A DNA stretch of 64,000 nt from Adiantum capillus-veneris (Eukaryota > Streptophyta > Polypodiopsida > Polypodiales > Pteridaceae), in the NCBI GenBank assembly GCA_014529385.2, contig CM043959.1, forward strand, positions 86,268,529-86,332,528, written 5' to 3'. Both the position numbers and the translations under genes were made by a program. Of this stretch, positions 45,810-55,948 are shown one piece after another (the first letter of the stretch is position 1; the number at the start of each line of letters is the position of its first letter). The notes below the pieces were generated by a model, which made no database searches, had not been told where the DNA came from, and saw only the letters and a program-made list of their open reading frames with translations.

Positions 45810-45846
45810 CCACTCTCGTCGGCGAGAGTGGTCCCGACGAGAGTGG
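45810..45846. repeat. Perfect 13-bp inverted repeat (hairpin)
   Basis: ccactctcgtcgg at 45810-45822 is the exact reverse complement of ccgacgagagtgg at 45834-45846. The spacer itself repeats the gagagtgg half, so two overlapping stems are possible. It is GC-rich in AT-rich surroundings. The function is unknown. Confidence 0.85.
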
Positions 45847-46077
45847 TGTACTTTGATTGCACAAATGTGTACAATACGAATGCAATGGACTGACGCAACT
45901 TGGACTATGCTGATGACGACGACGGTGGTGACGACGACTACTTGATGGCTGAAATCTGTGATCTTCTAATCGCTGAATTTCGGGACTGTTTCGGTGGCTG
46001 AAAATGACTGTTTTGGCTGCGTTTTTATGGCTGAAAATGGGGGAGCATCTGCAACCAACTTGAGGCTGATCTGCTTC

Positions 46078-47845
46078 TGTTGCTAAATTGGCTTTATCTG
46101 ACAGAAAAATAATTCTAAATGAATTATTGGATTTATAAGTATTAGGGTTTTCTTGCTTGGAACACCAAGAAACTAATTCTAAATGAATTATTGGAATTTT
46201 AAGTGAGGGTTTTTCTCACTGGAGACATCCCAGTACAGAGTATTCCTAGTGCGTCATTCAAAGTAATGACGGGAGCACTGTGAACGGGAATATCTGTAAG
46301 GCCACCAAGAACGGGTACTTCTGATGCGTCACATCGGATGGGTGACAGGGAGCATCGGGAAGAAGTATCCGACCATCCGGGAACGGGCATCTCTGATGCG
46401 TCATAGGATGGGTGACATAGAGCATCGTGAAGGGGATTGTACCGTAAGTTCGGTAGGAAAGGACTAGGTGATGGGTATTCCTGATGCGTCACAAGGTGGG
46501 TGACGGGTGCATCGGAAAGGGGATATCCATAGTCGAGAGGAAATCCGAACTGGAAAAGAGGAATACGCGTAAAGACGCAAGCACAAGAATAAAGATGGGT
46601 TCTGAGAAGCTTTTCTTAAAAAGCGGAATATTTTAACGAGTTTTCCGAGAAGAGCAGATGCTTTCCCGCGAGGAATCTATGTTTGCATTGCATTCGTGCA
46701 TGAGGTTGCGTCCAGGGACGCCTGGGAAGTGTTGTGAAAAGCATTGTTTTAAACTTATAAGGTTTTATTGAGTTTTTGGGCAGGTTCAGAACAATTTTAA
46801 AATATGCCGGCCGTCCACTTAATAAGTGGGCAGCCACTTAGAAAACAAAGCAACAAAACCAACCAGCGAATTGTCTCTCCCTATTTCGGGTAGAACAGAA
46901 AAAAAAAAAACGAAAAATAAAAATTTATAAAAATATATATATAATTTAACCAAAAAAAAAAAAAAACGGCCGCGATCTCTACGCGAGCAGCTATTCATGC
47001 CGTGGCCAAGGAGCTATAAAAGCACCACATGCCCTCACTGAAAGGAAGTTACCAACGCCAACAAGAGAAGACTCTGCCGCCAGAAGACGCGAGAGATCGC
47101 GAGACTACGAAGCACAGAAGTCGCTTTTCTCGCGCAAGAGCGACAGGTACCTATTGTGGATTCGCCATACGAATTGTTGTCGTGTGTTTGCGTGTGTTTG
47201 CAGGTACTTCATCGCGAAGGAGAAGCGAGAAGGCTTCGGCCTACACTTGGGAATTCCGGAAACGGAATTCTGAAATTGTCTGCGGAGTCTCAACTCCGAG
47301 TACAGACGGAAAAAGGATTGAGAGCTCGTCTCTCGGATTTCCCTTGCGGGAAGGAACGACCATCAAGTCAGATATTTAGAACGGAGGGGTTTTCTCCGGT
47401 TCTTGTGCTTGTAAAAAGATTCTCTCTAATAAAGAATTCTCTTTAAGGGGGGGGACCAGCCCATCTTCTGTCCCCAGTACTGTGTCGATCTGCTCACTCT
47501 CTATCTCTCTCTCTATCTATTTCTCTCTATATCCTCTGGCTTCAATATTAAGTGATAAATTCTATTTATTTTATATTGTTATGCGCTCCCGTTTGTGAGA
47601 GTGGTATCAGAGCTTTGCGAGGTTTTCTCCGGTTCTTGTGCTTGGAAAAAGATTCTCCCTAATAAAGAATTCTCTTTAAGGGGGGGGGACCAGCCCATCT
47701 TCTGGTCCCGAGTACTGTGTCGATCTTCTCACTCTCTATCTCTCTCTCTATCTATTTCTCTCTATATCCTCTGGCTTCAATATTAAGTGATAAATTCTAT
47801 TTATCCGAGTATATTTTATATTGTTATGCGCTCCCGTTTGTGACA
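46078..47845 (+). repeat. 5' LTR of the gag-only element
   Basis: It starts TGTTGC and ends GTGACA immediately before a primer-binding site. U3 contains four related blocks built on gatgcgtca...ggtgac...gcatc. A TATA box tataaaag lies at 47015-47022 and an AATAAA at 47428-47433. The last roughly 245 bp (about 47385-47600) are tandemly repeated as about 47620-47845, carrying the AATAAA, a G-run and CT-rich U5 twice. The end of the undup­licated LTR would be about 47600. Confidence 0.87.
47015..47022 (+). promoter_or_regulatory. LTR TATA box
   Basis: tataaaag lies in the GC-richer part of the LTR, about 410 bp upstream of AATAAA. It is the best promoter candidate of this element. Transcription would start roughly 30 bp downstream. 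Confidence 0.65.
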
Positions 47846-47858
47846 GTGGTATCAAAGC
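47602..47858 (+). promoter_or_regulatory. Duplicated primer-binding site
   Basis: TGGTATCAGAGC at 47602-47613 is a perfect initiator tRNA-Met complement. A second copy, tggtatcaaagc at 47847-47858, has one change and sits after the second U5 copy. Both are one base from the LTR-like end (GTGAGA-G and GTGACA-G respectively). Confidence 0.88.
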
Positions 47859-47879
47859 ATGGTCTCCTCTCTTTCTCTG

Positions 47880-48566
47880 TAAAGGAGGACGACTCTGGGA
47901 AGATACGGGAAGAAGCCATGACAAGCCAAGAGAGAAGCAAGCAGGCGGAACCCAAAGTCCTGCAAGGAAAAGCTCGCAGAGTTGGAATTTCTTCTCTCTC
48001 TGCAAGAAGTCGACACAAGGCTTGGGATTCTCTGAGAAGGCAACAAGAGCATGATGCTCAAGAACCTAGAGAATCCAAGGAGCAGAATGCTCAAGATCTC
48101 TCAGAATCTAGAAAATATCCATGAACATCAATCCAAAACCATAGCCAAAGAAATCCCGTCATTTCGGGAAGGATATGAAGAAGGTCTCTAGACCTCATAA
48201 CACTCTGGTCAAGCTTGATACTTTTGACGGATAGAAAGATGTCCCAAAAGCTATCGCTTTCATTCGACAGTTTGAAGTTGCCTTTGCAAACGGCAATTTC
48301 TCAAAAAAGCGTCGAAGATGAGGCATGTGATTAAACACCTCAAGGGGATTGCAAGTACTTGGTGGTATACCAAAGCTCTGCAACGAACTTACAACAAGAC
48401 TTGGATTCAATTCAAGGCTGAATTTTTCAACAAATTGTTTTTCCTCTACGCTTTGAGGAAGGCATCAAAGAAGATTGGGATCGGTTTGCCCAATAGGAAT
48501 ACGAGCGAGACAAAGCAAGTAGTGGTTCACTCTTGCCAAGGTAGCTCCATTCTTGATCCTCTCTGA
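47880..48566 (+). pseudogene. gag of the gag-only LTR element
   Basis: A charged N-terminal part (MTSQERSKQAEPKVLQGKAR and onward, about 47918-48120) is followed, after stops, by the capsid motif TLVKLDTFDG, then PKAIAFIRQFEVAFANGNFS, MRHVIKHLKGIASTWWYTKA and TWIQFKAEFFNKLFF. This is the standard order of the Ty3 retrotransposon gag domain (DG, then a Phe-Ile-x-Gln-Phe helix, then A-x2-WW, then W-x2-F). Stops and frame changes at about 48122, 48233 and 48310 make it non-functional. Confidence 0.78.
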
Positions 48567-50447
48567 GTAAGGAAAGATGAACAAATTTAACGAAGGACTT
48601 TTGTCCGAATTTTGTAAACCCATCTGCAAGATACTTTGCAGCAGATGGTAGAGTCAGCAATAAAAGCTAAAAGTGTACACCTTAGTGTACATAGAATACA
48701 ATCCCCGCAGTGGGACAAGAACCATTGAACACAGAAACAACGAATTTTTGTTACCTCTCCTCGAAGGATACATTGCTATCCGGAGAAAGTTTGGAGTAAG
48801 GGAATTCAATTTAACTCCTGAGTTTTTGACCTTCACACTTTAAGTGAGAGGGTAGTTCTTTCATCAAAGTTAAATCTTTGAGGAACTCATCAACTGCATA
48901 TTGCTTTTATGCACGAGATATGCACGTGTCTATCCAGGACAATCACTCTCGAGTGTTTATGAGAGTAAGGTTGAGTCAGAACATTGTTTTATACGATGAA
49001 CTACTTTGCTTAACCATCCGGAAGGTCCATGATTGATCTGGTATCCGGTAGTTCTCCAACAAATTACCTACTATTGTGGGTAGGAAATTATGAAGGAACC
49101 ATTCTGAGCTTTCAAGCAAAGAAAAGCTTTCATGAAGCTTGGGTACTCTTTTAAGCCCACAACCCCTACCCGGTAAGGGAAAATATGGTAGTGCTTTTTG
49201 CACAAGTGAATGAACACTCTCTTTACGAGGGAAGGAACAAGCGACAACTACGGCCTGTGCTTGAGGAATCCAAGAATTATTTGATGAGGGGGTTTTGCTC
49301 TAAGATCGAGCCAAGGGATCGTCAAGTTGAGCGTCTTTGCTCTAAGGATCTTACGAAGGGAAGGAAATTTCCCAGGTTCACCGAAACTCTAACACAGCTT
49401 AAGAATTATGTACACTTTTGAGTACATGGATAACACACGAAGATGCAAAGCTATGCCAGGAACTGGACGAGAGTTTGTTATACTCTCTTGAGCGCCTTTT
49501 TGCGCGCAAGGATATTCAGACACGGGAATCTCTATTTGAGATGTGTTCGGTAGAAGGAATTTGAGTTTCTCTACAGAGAAGAGGTTTTCTGATGATCTTT
49601 GATCATTGAGTACGCTATGTGCTTTTACCATTACAAAAGCAACTTTTGGTTGCAGTATATGTTTCTCCATGAGCAAGTCAAGTAGCATTTACACGTTGCT
49701 GCTGGAATAAATTCGAACTATTATGTTCGTAAGAATATAGTTCGCCAACCGTTTCAAAATGGTAAGAATCAAAGAGGGTTCGCTCTATCGTGAACCGGGT
49801 TTGATCGTACGTTCAGAAAATGCTATGGCTAGAATCCTATCTGCCTGAGATTTTGCAAGGCGTCATTGATGCTTGCAAGGAGGAAAAGATTGGAAGGCAG
49901 TGCGCCGTGCACAAGGAATCTTCGGATTGGAACCGTCCGCCTACGTTCAGCGACGGCCCGAAACAAGAACCTTCTTTAAGGTGATCACACACTTTGTTTG
50001 TGAAGGAAGACATCAAGATTAATACTCTTATGATTTGGGCATTCCCTATGTGGGAGGACATAAGAGGTTTAATATCCTCATGACTAATAGCGCAAGGTTA
50101 TGCGCAAGGACATAGACCTAAATTTATTTTTAGGAGGATGATTCTTCTCGGGATTGAGAAGGTGGAATTGAGTTAACAGATTCTCGTAAAGACGCAAATG
50201 ACGAGTTCTTAAATGGCTCGTAAGTTCAATGAATGGTGAAGGATATCCTTGAGGTACTAGAGGAAGAACATGAACTGGTAAGGTAAGTATTGAATTATTG
50301 AATTTTTGTTTATTTAATTTCTAAGTTCTCTTTTGAGAAAGGACTGGCTCAACTTACCATTGAGCAAGATTTGAAATTTTCCGGTTTCTCCCCAAGAGTT
50401 CAGTTGGACCTCTACAGTTGAGGACAATTGTTTATAAGTGAGAGGGA
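48567..50447. other. Interior of the gag-only element, no recognised domain
   Basis: Scattered frames up to about 100 codons occur on both strands, none with protease, RT, RNase H or integrase motifs. The polypurine tract aagtgagaggga (50436-50447) directly precedes the 3' LTR. Confidence 0.6.
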
Positions 50448-50949
50448 TGTTGCTAAATTGGCTTTATCTGACAGAAAAATAATTCTAAATGAATTATTGG
50501 ATTTATAAGTGAGAGGGTTTTCTCGCTTGGAACACCAAGAAACTAATTCTAAATGAATTATTGGAATTTTAAGTGAGAGGGTTTTTCTCACTGGAGACAT
50601 CCCAGTACAGAGTATTCCTAGTGCGTCATTCAAAGTAATGACGGGAGCACTGTGAACGGGAATATCTGTAAGGCCACCAAGAACGGGTACTTCTGATGCG
50701 TCACATTGGATGGGTGATAGGGAGCATCGGGAAGAAGTATCCGACCATCCGGGAACGGACCTCTCTGATGCGTCATAGGATGGGTGACATAGAGCATCGT
50801 GGAGGGGATTGTACCGTAAGTTCGGTAGGAAAGGACTAGGTGATGGGTATTCCTGATGCCTCACAAGGTGGGTGACGGGTGCATCAGAAAGGGGATATCC
50901 ATAGTCGAGAGGAAATCCGAACCGGAAAAGAGGAATACGCGTAAAGATG
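50448..50949 (+). repeat. 3' LTR of the gag-only element, first 500 bp only
   Basis: It matches 46078-46580 almost base for base, including the four gatgcgtca blocks. Similarity ends at 'cgcgtaaaga'. The rest of the LTR is absent and minus-strand copia sequence starts within about 50 bp. Confidence 0.9.
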
Positions 50950-51990
50950 GTAACTCGATTGGCTAGCCCCCAAAGCAAGAGCTATTGGTATCTTTTCCTC
51001 ATCATCTGCATCATCATGAGTGTGCATCACTCTCAGAAGCCTGAGGGTCAAGAATTAGCGAAGGCAGTTCATCAACCAAAGGAGACAAACTACCATCTAG
51101 ATCTCCAAAAAGAGGCAAATCTACGGATAATGTGAAAAGACTTGGGAGCGGAAGTCCCCCATCAAAGACCACATGTCGGCTCAACACAATGTCCTTCCTC
51201 TTTGAATCATAAAATCCATATCCTTGAGAAAGACTATTGTAGCCAACAAAAATCATCCAGTTGGACTTGAGATCAAACTTCCCTATTGCTACTACCGTAC
51301 ATGGACATAGACATGGCTGCAAAAGATTCGAAAATGAGAGATATTAGGCTTTCTACCGACGTAAGCCTCAAACAGAATCCTTTCCGCAAGCGAAGTTGTA
51401 GGAGACCGGTGGAGTATGAACACTATTGCAACTGCCTCCACCCATAAAGTCTTCGGTAGGTCTCTAGGCTCAAACATTGTCCGCGCCATCTCCACCACAA
51501 TCCTATTCTTCCACTCCACAACACCATTCTTTGAGGGCGATTAGCATCTGTAAGCTTTTGCTTGATGCAACGATCCGCACAAACTCTGAAAGCATTGGAG
51601 GTAAACTCTCCACCCTTGTCTTCAACTTGTTGCTCTCCTTCTCCATGAGTGTACGCCAATTCTCAAAAAGATCAAAAGCCTCGTCCTTGTCTTGAGAAGT
51701 ATTCCCAAGTAAAGTCTCTATGATCATCCACCACCAACATAAAGCATAGAACTCTGCCTATGGAGGAAGTCTGCATAGATCCACAAAGGTCGGTGTGAAC
51801 CAACTCCAAAATCATAGTAGCTCAAGGTGTAGAGTGCTTTTGAGTAGCCCCCCACAAATGCACAAGTGCGCAATACGAGAGTACAAGGCTCTGCTCCCAA
51901 ACTGCTGTTGCCAAGGAAGCACCGCCCTTCCTTGTAAAGATGGATCATAAGAGGCTACTTGGCTCCCTAATCTTTCCTATGACCAATAAA
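50950..51990 (-). pseudogene. Ty1/copia integrase region fragment
   Basis: Reading leftwards on the minus strand: LRTCAFVGGYSKALYTLSYY then IYADFLHRQSSMLYVGGG (a decayed LVHTDLCGPM..R.FMLVVDD region), then KDEAFDLFENWRTLMEKESN (integrase core), an EFTSNAFRVCADRCIKQKLT segment, MEWKNRIVVEMARTMFEPRD, LPKTLWVEAV, and SNWMIFVGYNSLSQGYGFYD...DIVLSRHVVFD. This order is diagnostic of a copia integrase up to the linker before RT. The fragment begins and ends without LTRs and is broken by several frameshifts. It belongs to a different copia family from the one at 23.6 kb. Confidence 0.8.
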
Positions 51991-52041
51991 TGGAAGATGA
52001 GGAGGTTGAAGGTCCCAAACTAGTGACCAAACAACCTCTAG

Positions 52042-52094
52042 GCACTGCCAGGACCAATCTCTCTCTCTCTCGCTCGCTCTCTCTCTCTCTCTCA
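52042..52094. repeat. Imperfect (CT)n tract
   Basis: A CT-rich tract with two CG interruptions. It lies in the presumed third intron of the minus-strand membrane-protein gene. Confidence 0.9.
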
Positions 52095-52225
52095 ATTGTA
52101 AGTGATTGCAAATGCAATATAAGGCCCAAAAATAGACAATTTGGGTACAAAATATCAAACAGAGGTCTCAAGGAGGCCAACGTCTATGAAATCAGCCTGT
52201 TCATCACTTTGAGAAAAGAGCGTAC

Positions 52226-52493
52226 CTGTGAGAATATGAAGAGGAATAGGACAGCAGAACCAAATGCTGAAATTGCGCATAAACATTCATAAGTGATGCA
52301 GAAAGACCGCCTCCTTTGCTCAAACATGCCTGCTACTCCTGCAAATATGGTCTCCAACCCAAGAAAAAGGATGGCCCTGTGTAAAAGATCATAGATAAAT
52401 ACATTTACGAATATTTGATGAGATACACGCATTCACAACCACAAACACAACCACAAACACGATGTACAAGCGGACAAACAGCTGACAAATCTC

Positions 52494-52553
<60 letters not shown>

Positions 52554-52785
52554 GCCTGGCGCCTTCGGATGCCTCTGAAGTACGAGCACCATGCTCATCA
52601 ACAAAATTCCAGCCACCTGCAATGCTCGAGAAGGATGATGACCAATGATATCCGCTTATCATGACGTTGTCAGCGCGCGGAAACAAGAAAGAAGAGCATA
52701 CAAGGATGAGAAGATTGAGGAAAATGTAGAAGCAAATGGTGAGAGTGTGAAGCCATCCTCGCTCTGCTCTTCTCAGTAGCACCAT
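52226..52785 (-). CDS. Putative small multi-pass membrane protein, first three exons
   Basis: This is the only plausible non-transposon gene in the window. Exon 1 (52785-52702) starts at an ATG in good context (aagATGG) with TATAAAG about 45 bp upstream, and encodes MVLLRRAERGWLHTLTICFY then IFLNLLIL. A GT..AG intron of 85 nt leads in phase 0 to exon 2 (52616-52552): VAGILLMSMVLVLQRHPKAP then G. Intron 2 (52551-52377) contains the (GA)n microsatellite and ends TTTTACACAG. Exon 3 (52376-52226) joins in phase 2 and encodes AILFLGLETIFAGVAGMFEQ, RRRSFCITYECLCAISAF and GSAVLFLFIFSQ, ending at CAG|GTACGC. Three hydrophobic segments and a short Cys-containing loop give a tetraspanin-like layout, but the family is not established. 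Further exons are not visible; copia DNA lies downstream. It may be truncated. The exon model is inferred from splice signals and phase alone. Confidence 0.48.
52494..52547. repeat. (CT)n microsatellite inside an intron
   Basis: A perfect CT tract of about 53 bp (GA on the coding strand), three bases from the proposed 5' splice site of intron 2. Confidence 0.97.
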
Positions 52786-52827
52786 CTTCGCTATCGTGCC
52801 TTCATTATCTGCCTTCTCGTTTCCAAG

Positions 52828-52834
52828 CTTTATA
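52828..52834 (-). promoter_or_regulatory. Possible TATA box of the membrane-protein gene
   Basis: TATAAAG on the minus strand, about 45 bp upstream of the proposed ATG. This would imply a very short 5' untranslated region. Confidence 0.4.
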
Positions 52835-52839
52835 GCGAG

Positions 52840-53590
52840 GCATGCCTTTTGGCCAAAAACAAGCGCAAATCAAAGGCCTGTTTACACAGTCTAATAAACA
52901 CAGTGGCATGTGTATTTGATACAATGTTCAAGTTTGAAGTTATTGGGACATGTGGTGTATGATTGGGAACACGAGCTTGTAGAAGCTGACCTTGATATCT
53001 ACCATAAGCACATTCAAAAAGTGTACACGCTTATGCTAAAATGTTTGCGATTCTCAGGGAGGACCAAATTGGTTTTGTAATAATTTTTGTAATAAACTTT
53101 CTATCTAAGATAGCCCACTCCTAAGGCTAGCCCAAAGTACTCCATTGTACAAGCTCCGCCTCGTGATGATGATGTGAAAAGTTTCTTTTCTTAATATTAA
53201 TCACATATTTACCCAAAAAAGGGTTCAAACACAAACACAGAGCCTTTCCATTGATCAAGGATATGTACAATTATATGGCAATGTAGAGCTCTTTGACATT
53301 GGTATCTTCATGTATAGTGTAAGAATGCCATGGTCAGCTTCAATGACAAAACCATCTTCGGAAAACTTCACAACGGAGGAAATAAGAGAAGATTGGGAGC
53401 AATCCTCGAGCACTTACCTTGCCTTCATTTTGGTAAAAGAGTACCAAAGTCAATAACAAGTGACTCCTCCATGTGTTAGGCCACAAGGTGGGAATGTTGC
53501 ACCCATGGTAGCATCTATACAAATCCTAAGGCCCTCGGCACCCACCAATACCACCAATAGAAGTTCCTCCACTTTCTCTCGAAGGTGAAA
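52840..53590. other. Unassigned DNA
   Basis: No gene or repeat was recognised. It lies upstream of the proposed membrane-protein gene and could hold its promoter. Confidence 0.35.
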
Positions 53591-53619
53591 AACGAACGGT
53601 GCCAGCCGTTAGCTTGGAT

Positions 53620-54300
53620 CATGGAAAAGAAAAAGGGAAAGATAGATGAGGTCGATGCAATGCCAATCAAGAGGGTTAGGAGACAAAGATCTGATGAAAT
53701 GGATCCCTTAGAGTAGGACAAGGTCCCTAAAGAAGGTTCATCATAGGCTCCTAAGGATGTGAAGGAAAGAAATTCGTACAGAGGGTTTCCCACTAGGTGT
53801 GGGTTCTTTACCCTATGACTTGGTTGTAGATGCTAGTAATCAAGGGCCAAAGTTTACATGGCAACAACTCCTTTATCTCTCACCCAAGATGAGGCGAGCC
53901 TGGTCAAAGATGGTGAGCACTAGGAGGGCTAAGGCTAAGTCTGTTGGGGCTATCAATGCCCAAGGCATTAAGACATAGTGCCAATTATTGATGTGCAAAT
54001 CAAGAGCCAACGGATTTTGAATGTTTATGTGGATGGAGTTGAAAAAATTTGTGTGATGACCGAGAAGCTTATAGATAGACTAGGGCTTGAAGTAAATGAG
54101 CACACTTCCTTGTAGGCAAAGATGGCCAGCAATGTTCGTGTGGCAAAGTGAACAGAGTAAAGGTGGCAGCATTTGGGGTGAGTGTGTAATTAGATGCTTA
54201 TGTGATTTCCACGAAGGTGGAGGACTATCCGCTGATTTTGAGGAGGCCTTGGCTTATGGCAATGAAGGCTAGGCAAGCTTTGGAAACTAAAGCATTGGAG
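53620..54300 (+). pseudogene. gag end and protease of the split Tat-like element
   Basis: Broken frames give MEKKKGKIDEVDAMPIKRVR (about 53619), WQQLLYLSPKMRRAWSKMVS and TRRAKAKSVG. Then comes the protease RILNVYVDGVEKICVMTEKL and IDRLGLEV (54010-54090), with the same Asp-Gly-Val active-site variant as the Tat-like element at 10.5 kb. A decayed second half (YPLI-like, GRPWL-like) lies near 54230-54260. Confidence 0.7.
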
Positions 54301-54739
54301 TTATAACTGAAGAGAAAATCTGAAGGGAACTATTGTGTATGATACGCAGTTAGGTAGACAACCAAATCTAGAGATGGAGGCCTCTCTGGATGAGTGGAGT
54401 ACAAATTACTCCTTGTTCGATGAGCAAACGTTCAAGGATGAGGAAGCCTCCCTAGAGGTGATGGGTTGTTGTGATATCCAGATTTGGAGAAGCCAAGACA
54501 TCCAAGGTGAAGCAAATGAGATAGGGTTAGAGTCCATGTTAGTTCACGATTTTCCTAAAGAGAGAAGGAGTCTTACATGGAGTTCCTAGGGGAACATGCT
54601 AGCCTCTTTATTACTGATACGAGCATATCAAAGGAGTCATTATAGAGAAGGTAATGAACCAATTGTGTAGAAGTTGAGAAGGCTTGGATTAGTTCAGCAG
54701 GATGCATTGCTGACCTAGGTAAATAGGTTGTTAAAACAT

Positions 54740-55330
54740 GGGTTCGTTTATCTAGTAGAGGATTCATAATGGATGTCCTTTGTAGTGGTGACCCCCTAAG
54801 AAAAATGGTAAGTGGAGGGTATGTGTGGATTATAAGCCACTAAATGCTTCCACAAAGAGGGAGTCTTTTCCCCTTCCATTCCATAATGAGATCTTGAATG
54901 AGGTTGCGGGTCATGAAAGGTATATTGTATTTGATGAGTACTCAAGGTATTCCAAATACGGATTGTAGATGAAGATCAACGTTTGACAACTTTCATCTCA
55001 CCATGGGGGTGTTTTGCATATATGGTTATGCCATTTGGCCTAACTAATGCCCTAGCGACCTTCGAATGGTTCATGAATTTGGTTTTCGAGCCATATTTTG
55101 GTAAGTCCATCAAAGTTTCCATTGATGATTTCTACATCTATAGCTCAACAATGATAAGTGCCATATTAAAGAATTTAAGGCGACACTTTTGGGACATGTA
55201 GTGTTTGAGAAATGGATAGAAGTTGACCCGAAGAAAGTGAAGGAATTTCTTGCTCTACCTTCACCTTAAAACCTAAAGCAATTAGTGTCCTTTATACAAA
55301 TGTTAAAGCTATTTGAGCCACTTTATTCAC
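54740..55330 (+). pseudogene. Reverse transcriptase of the split Tat-like element
   Basis: Pieces in changing frames: a KWRVCVDYKPLNAS-type box (about 54805-54850), YIVFDEYSRYS, then the frame 54983-55201 with MTTFISPWGCFAYMVMPFGL, TNALATFEWFMNLVF, the catalytic VSIDDFYIYSS box, and LLGHVVFE-type residues to 55215. Many small indels show it is older than, or at least more decayed than, the element inserted into it. Confidence 0.8.
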
Positions 55331-55449
55331 CTTGTCTCCCAGAAAATCTATCCACTACAACAACTCACCAAGAAAGAAATTCTAGCCTAAGATAAAAGCA
55401 GTGGGAGAGGTTAAGGTAGTTTTGGGATCTCTACCTACTATCTTGCAGC

Positions 55450-55948
55450 TCTACCGGGAGGAGGTTTTTTCTTTGTCAACCCTAGCCTTGGCTGTGAAGC
55501 AATGGGAGCGGTCTTTATGAAAAAAGATCCAAAGACACTCTTGATGAGACCGATGTACTTTGCAAGTAGGGTTATGACTGCTTGCCGAGAGCAGTTTCAC
55601 CTCCATAGAGCAATTAGTAGTGGCCTTAAAATTTGTTGTAGAAAAGTTTTGGGTGTATTTGTTAGCTAAAATATTTTTTGTGCTTATCATAGAGGGTGTT
55701 TTTCCATACACTTTGTAGCACATGGAGCTATCTCTAAGGATAGCAAAGTGGGTGGTACAATTGCAAGAATTCGACTACACACTACAAATTGAAAGGTCTA
55801 CAGGAGCATGCTTGGCTGATGTGCTAACATAATGGTGCTATGAAAGGTCAGAGAAAGTGCAACCTAGTAAGGCTCCACCCTCACCTAAAACTGACATTCT
55901 ACAAGAGGCTCACAATTTGTATTTTGATGGTGCCTACAAAAGGGTAAA
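55450..55948 (+). pseudogene. RNase H and start of second RNase H, interrupted
   Basis: The first RNase H is readable as FVNPSLGCEAMGAVFMKKDP, MYFASRVMTACREQF-like and RSTGACLADVL-like segments. Then EAHNLYFDGAYKR begins the second RNase H and is cut at 55948 by the chromovirus LTR. The missing part resumes at 63881. Confidence 0.75.

Larger units (their letters stand above)
46078..50949 (+). mobile_element. Gag-only LTR retrotransposon (LARD-like), 3' LTR truncated
   Basis: A long 5' LTR (46078-47845, including an internal duplication) begins TGTTGCTAAATTGG. The first 500 bp of the same LTR return at 50448-50949, after a polypurine tract. Between them is a 2.6-kb interior with a Ty3-like gag at its left end and no recognisable protease, RT or integrase. 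Such gag-only or non-coding elements with proper LTR ends and primer sites depend on other elements for enzymes. The two LTR copies look very similar (few differences in 500 bp), so the insertion is fairly young. The 3' LTR stops at about 50949, where copia sequence begins. Confidence 0.82.

Noticed and set aside
46245-46515. CRISPR-like array
   Set aside because: The four blocks are diverged, unevenly spaced, inside a plant LTR and repeated in its partner LTR; there are no spacers or cas genes.
52492-52785. A single-exon 97-codon protein ending in RERERE
   Set aside because: The tail is the GA microsatellite; the spliced model joins phases correctly and gives a more coherent membrane protein.
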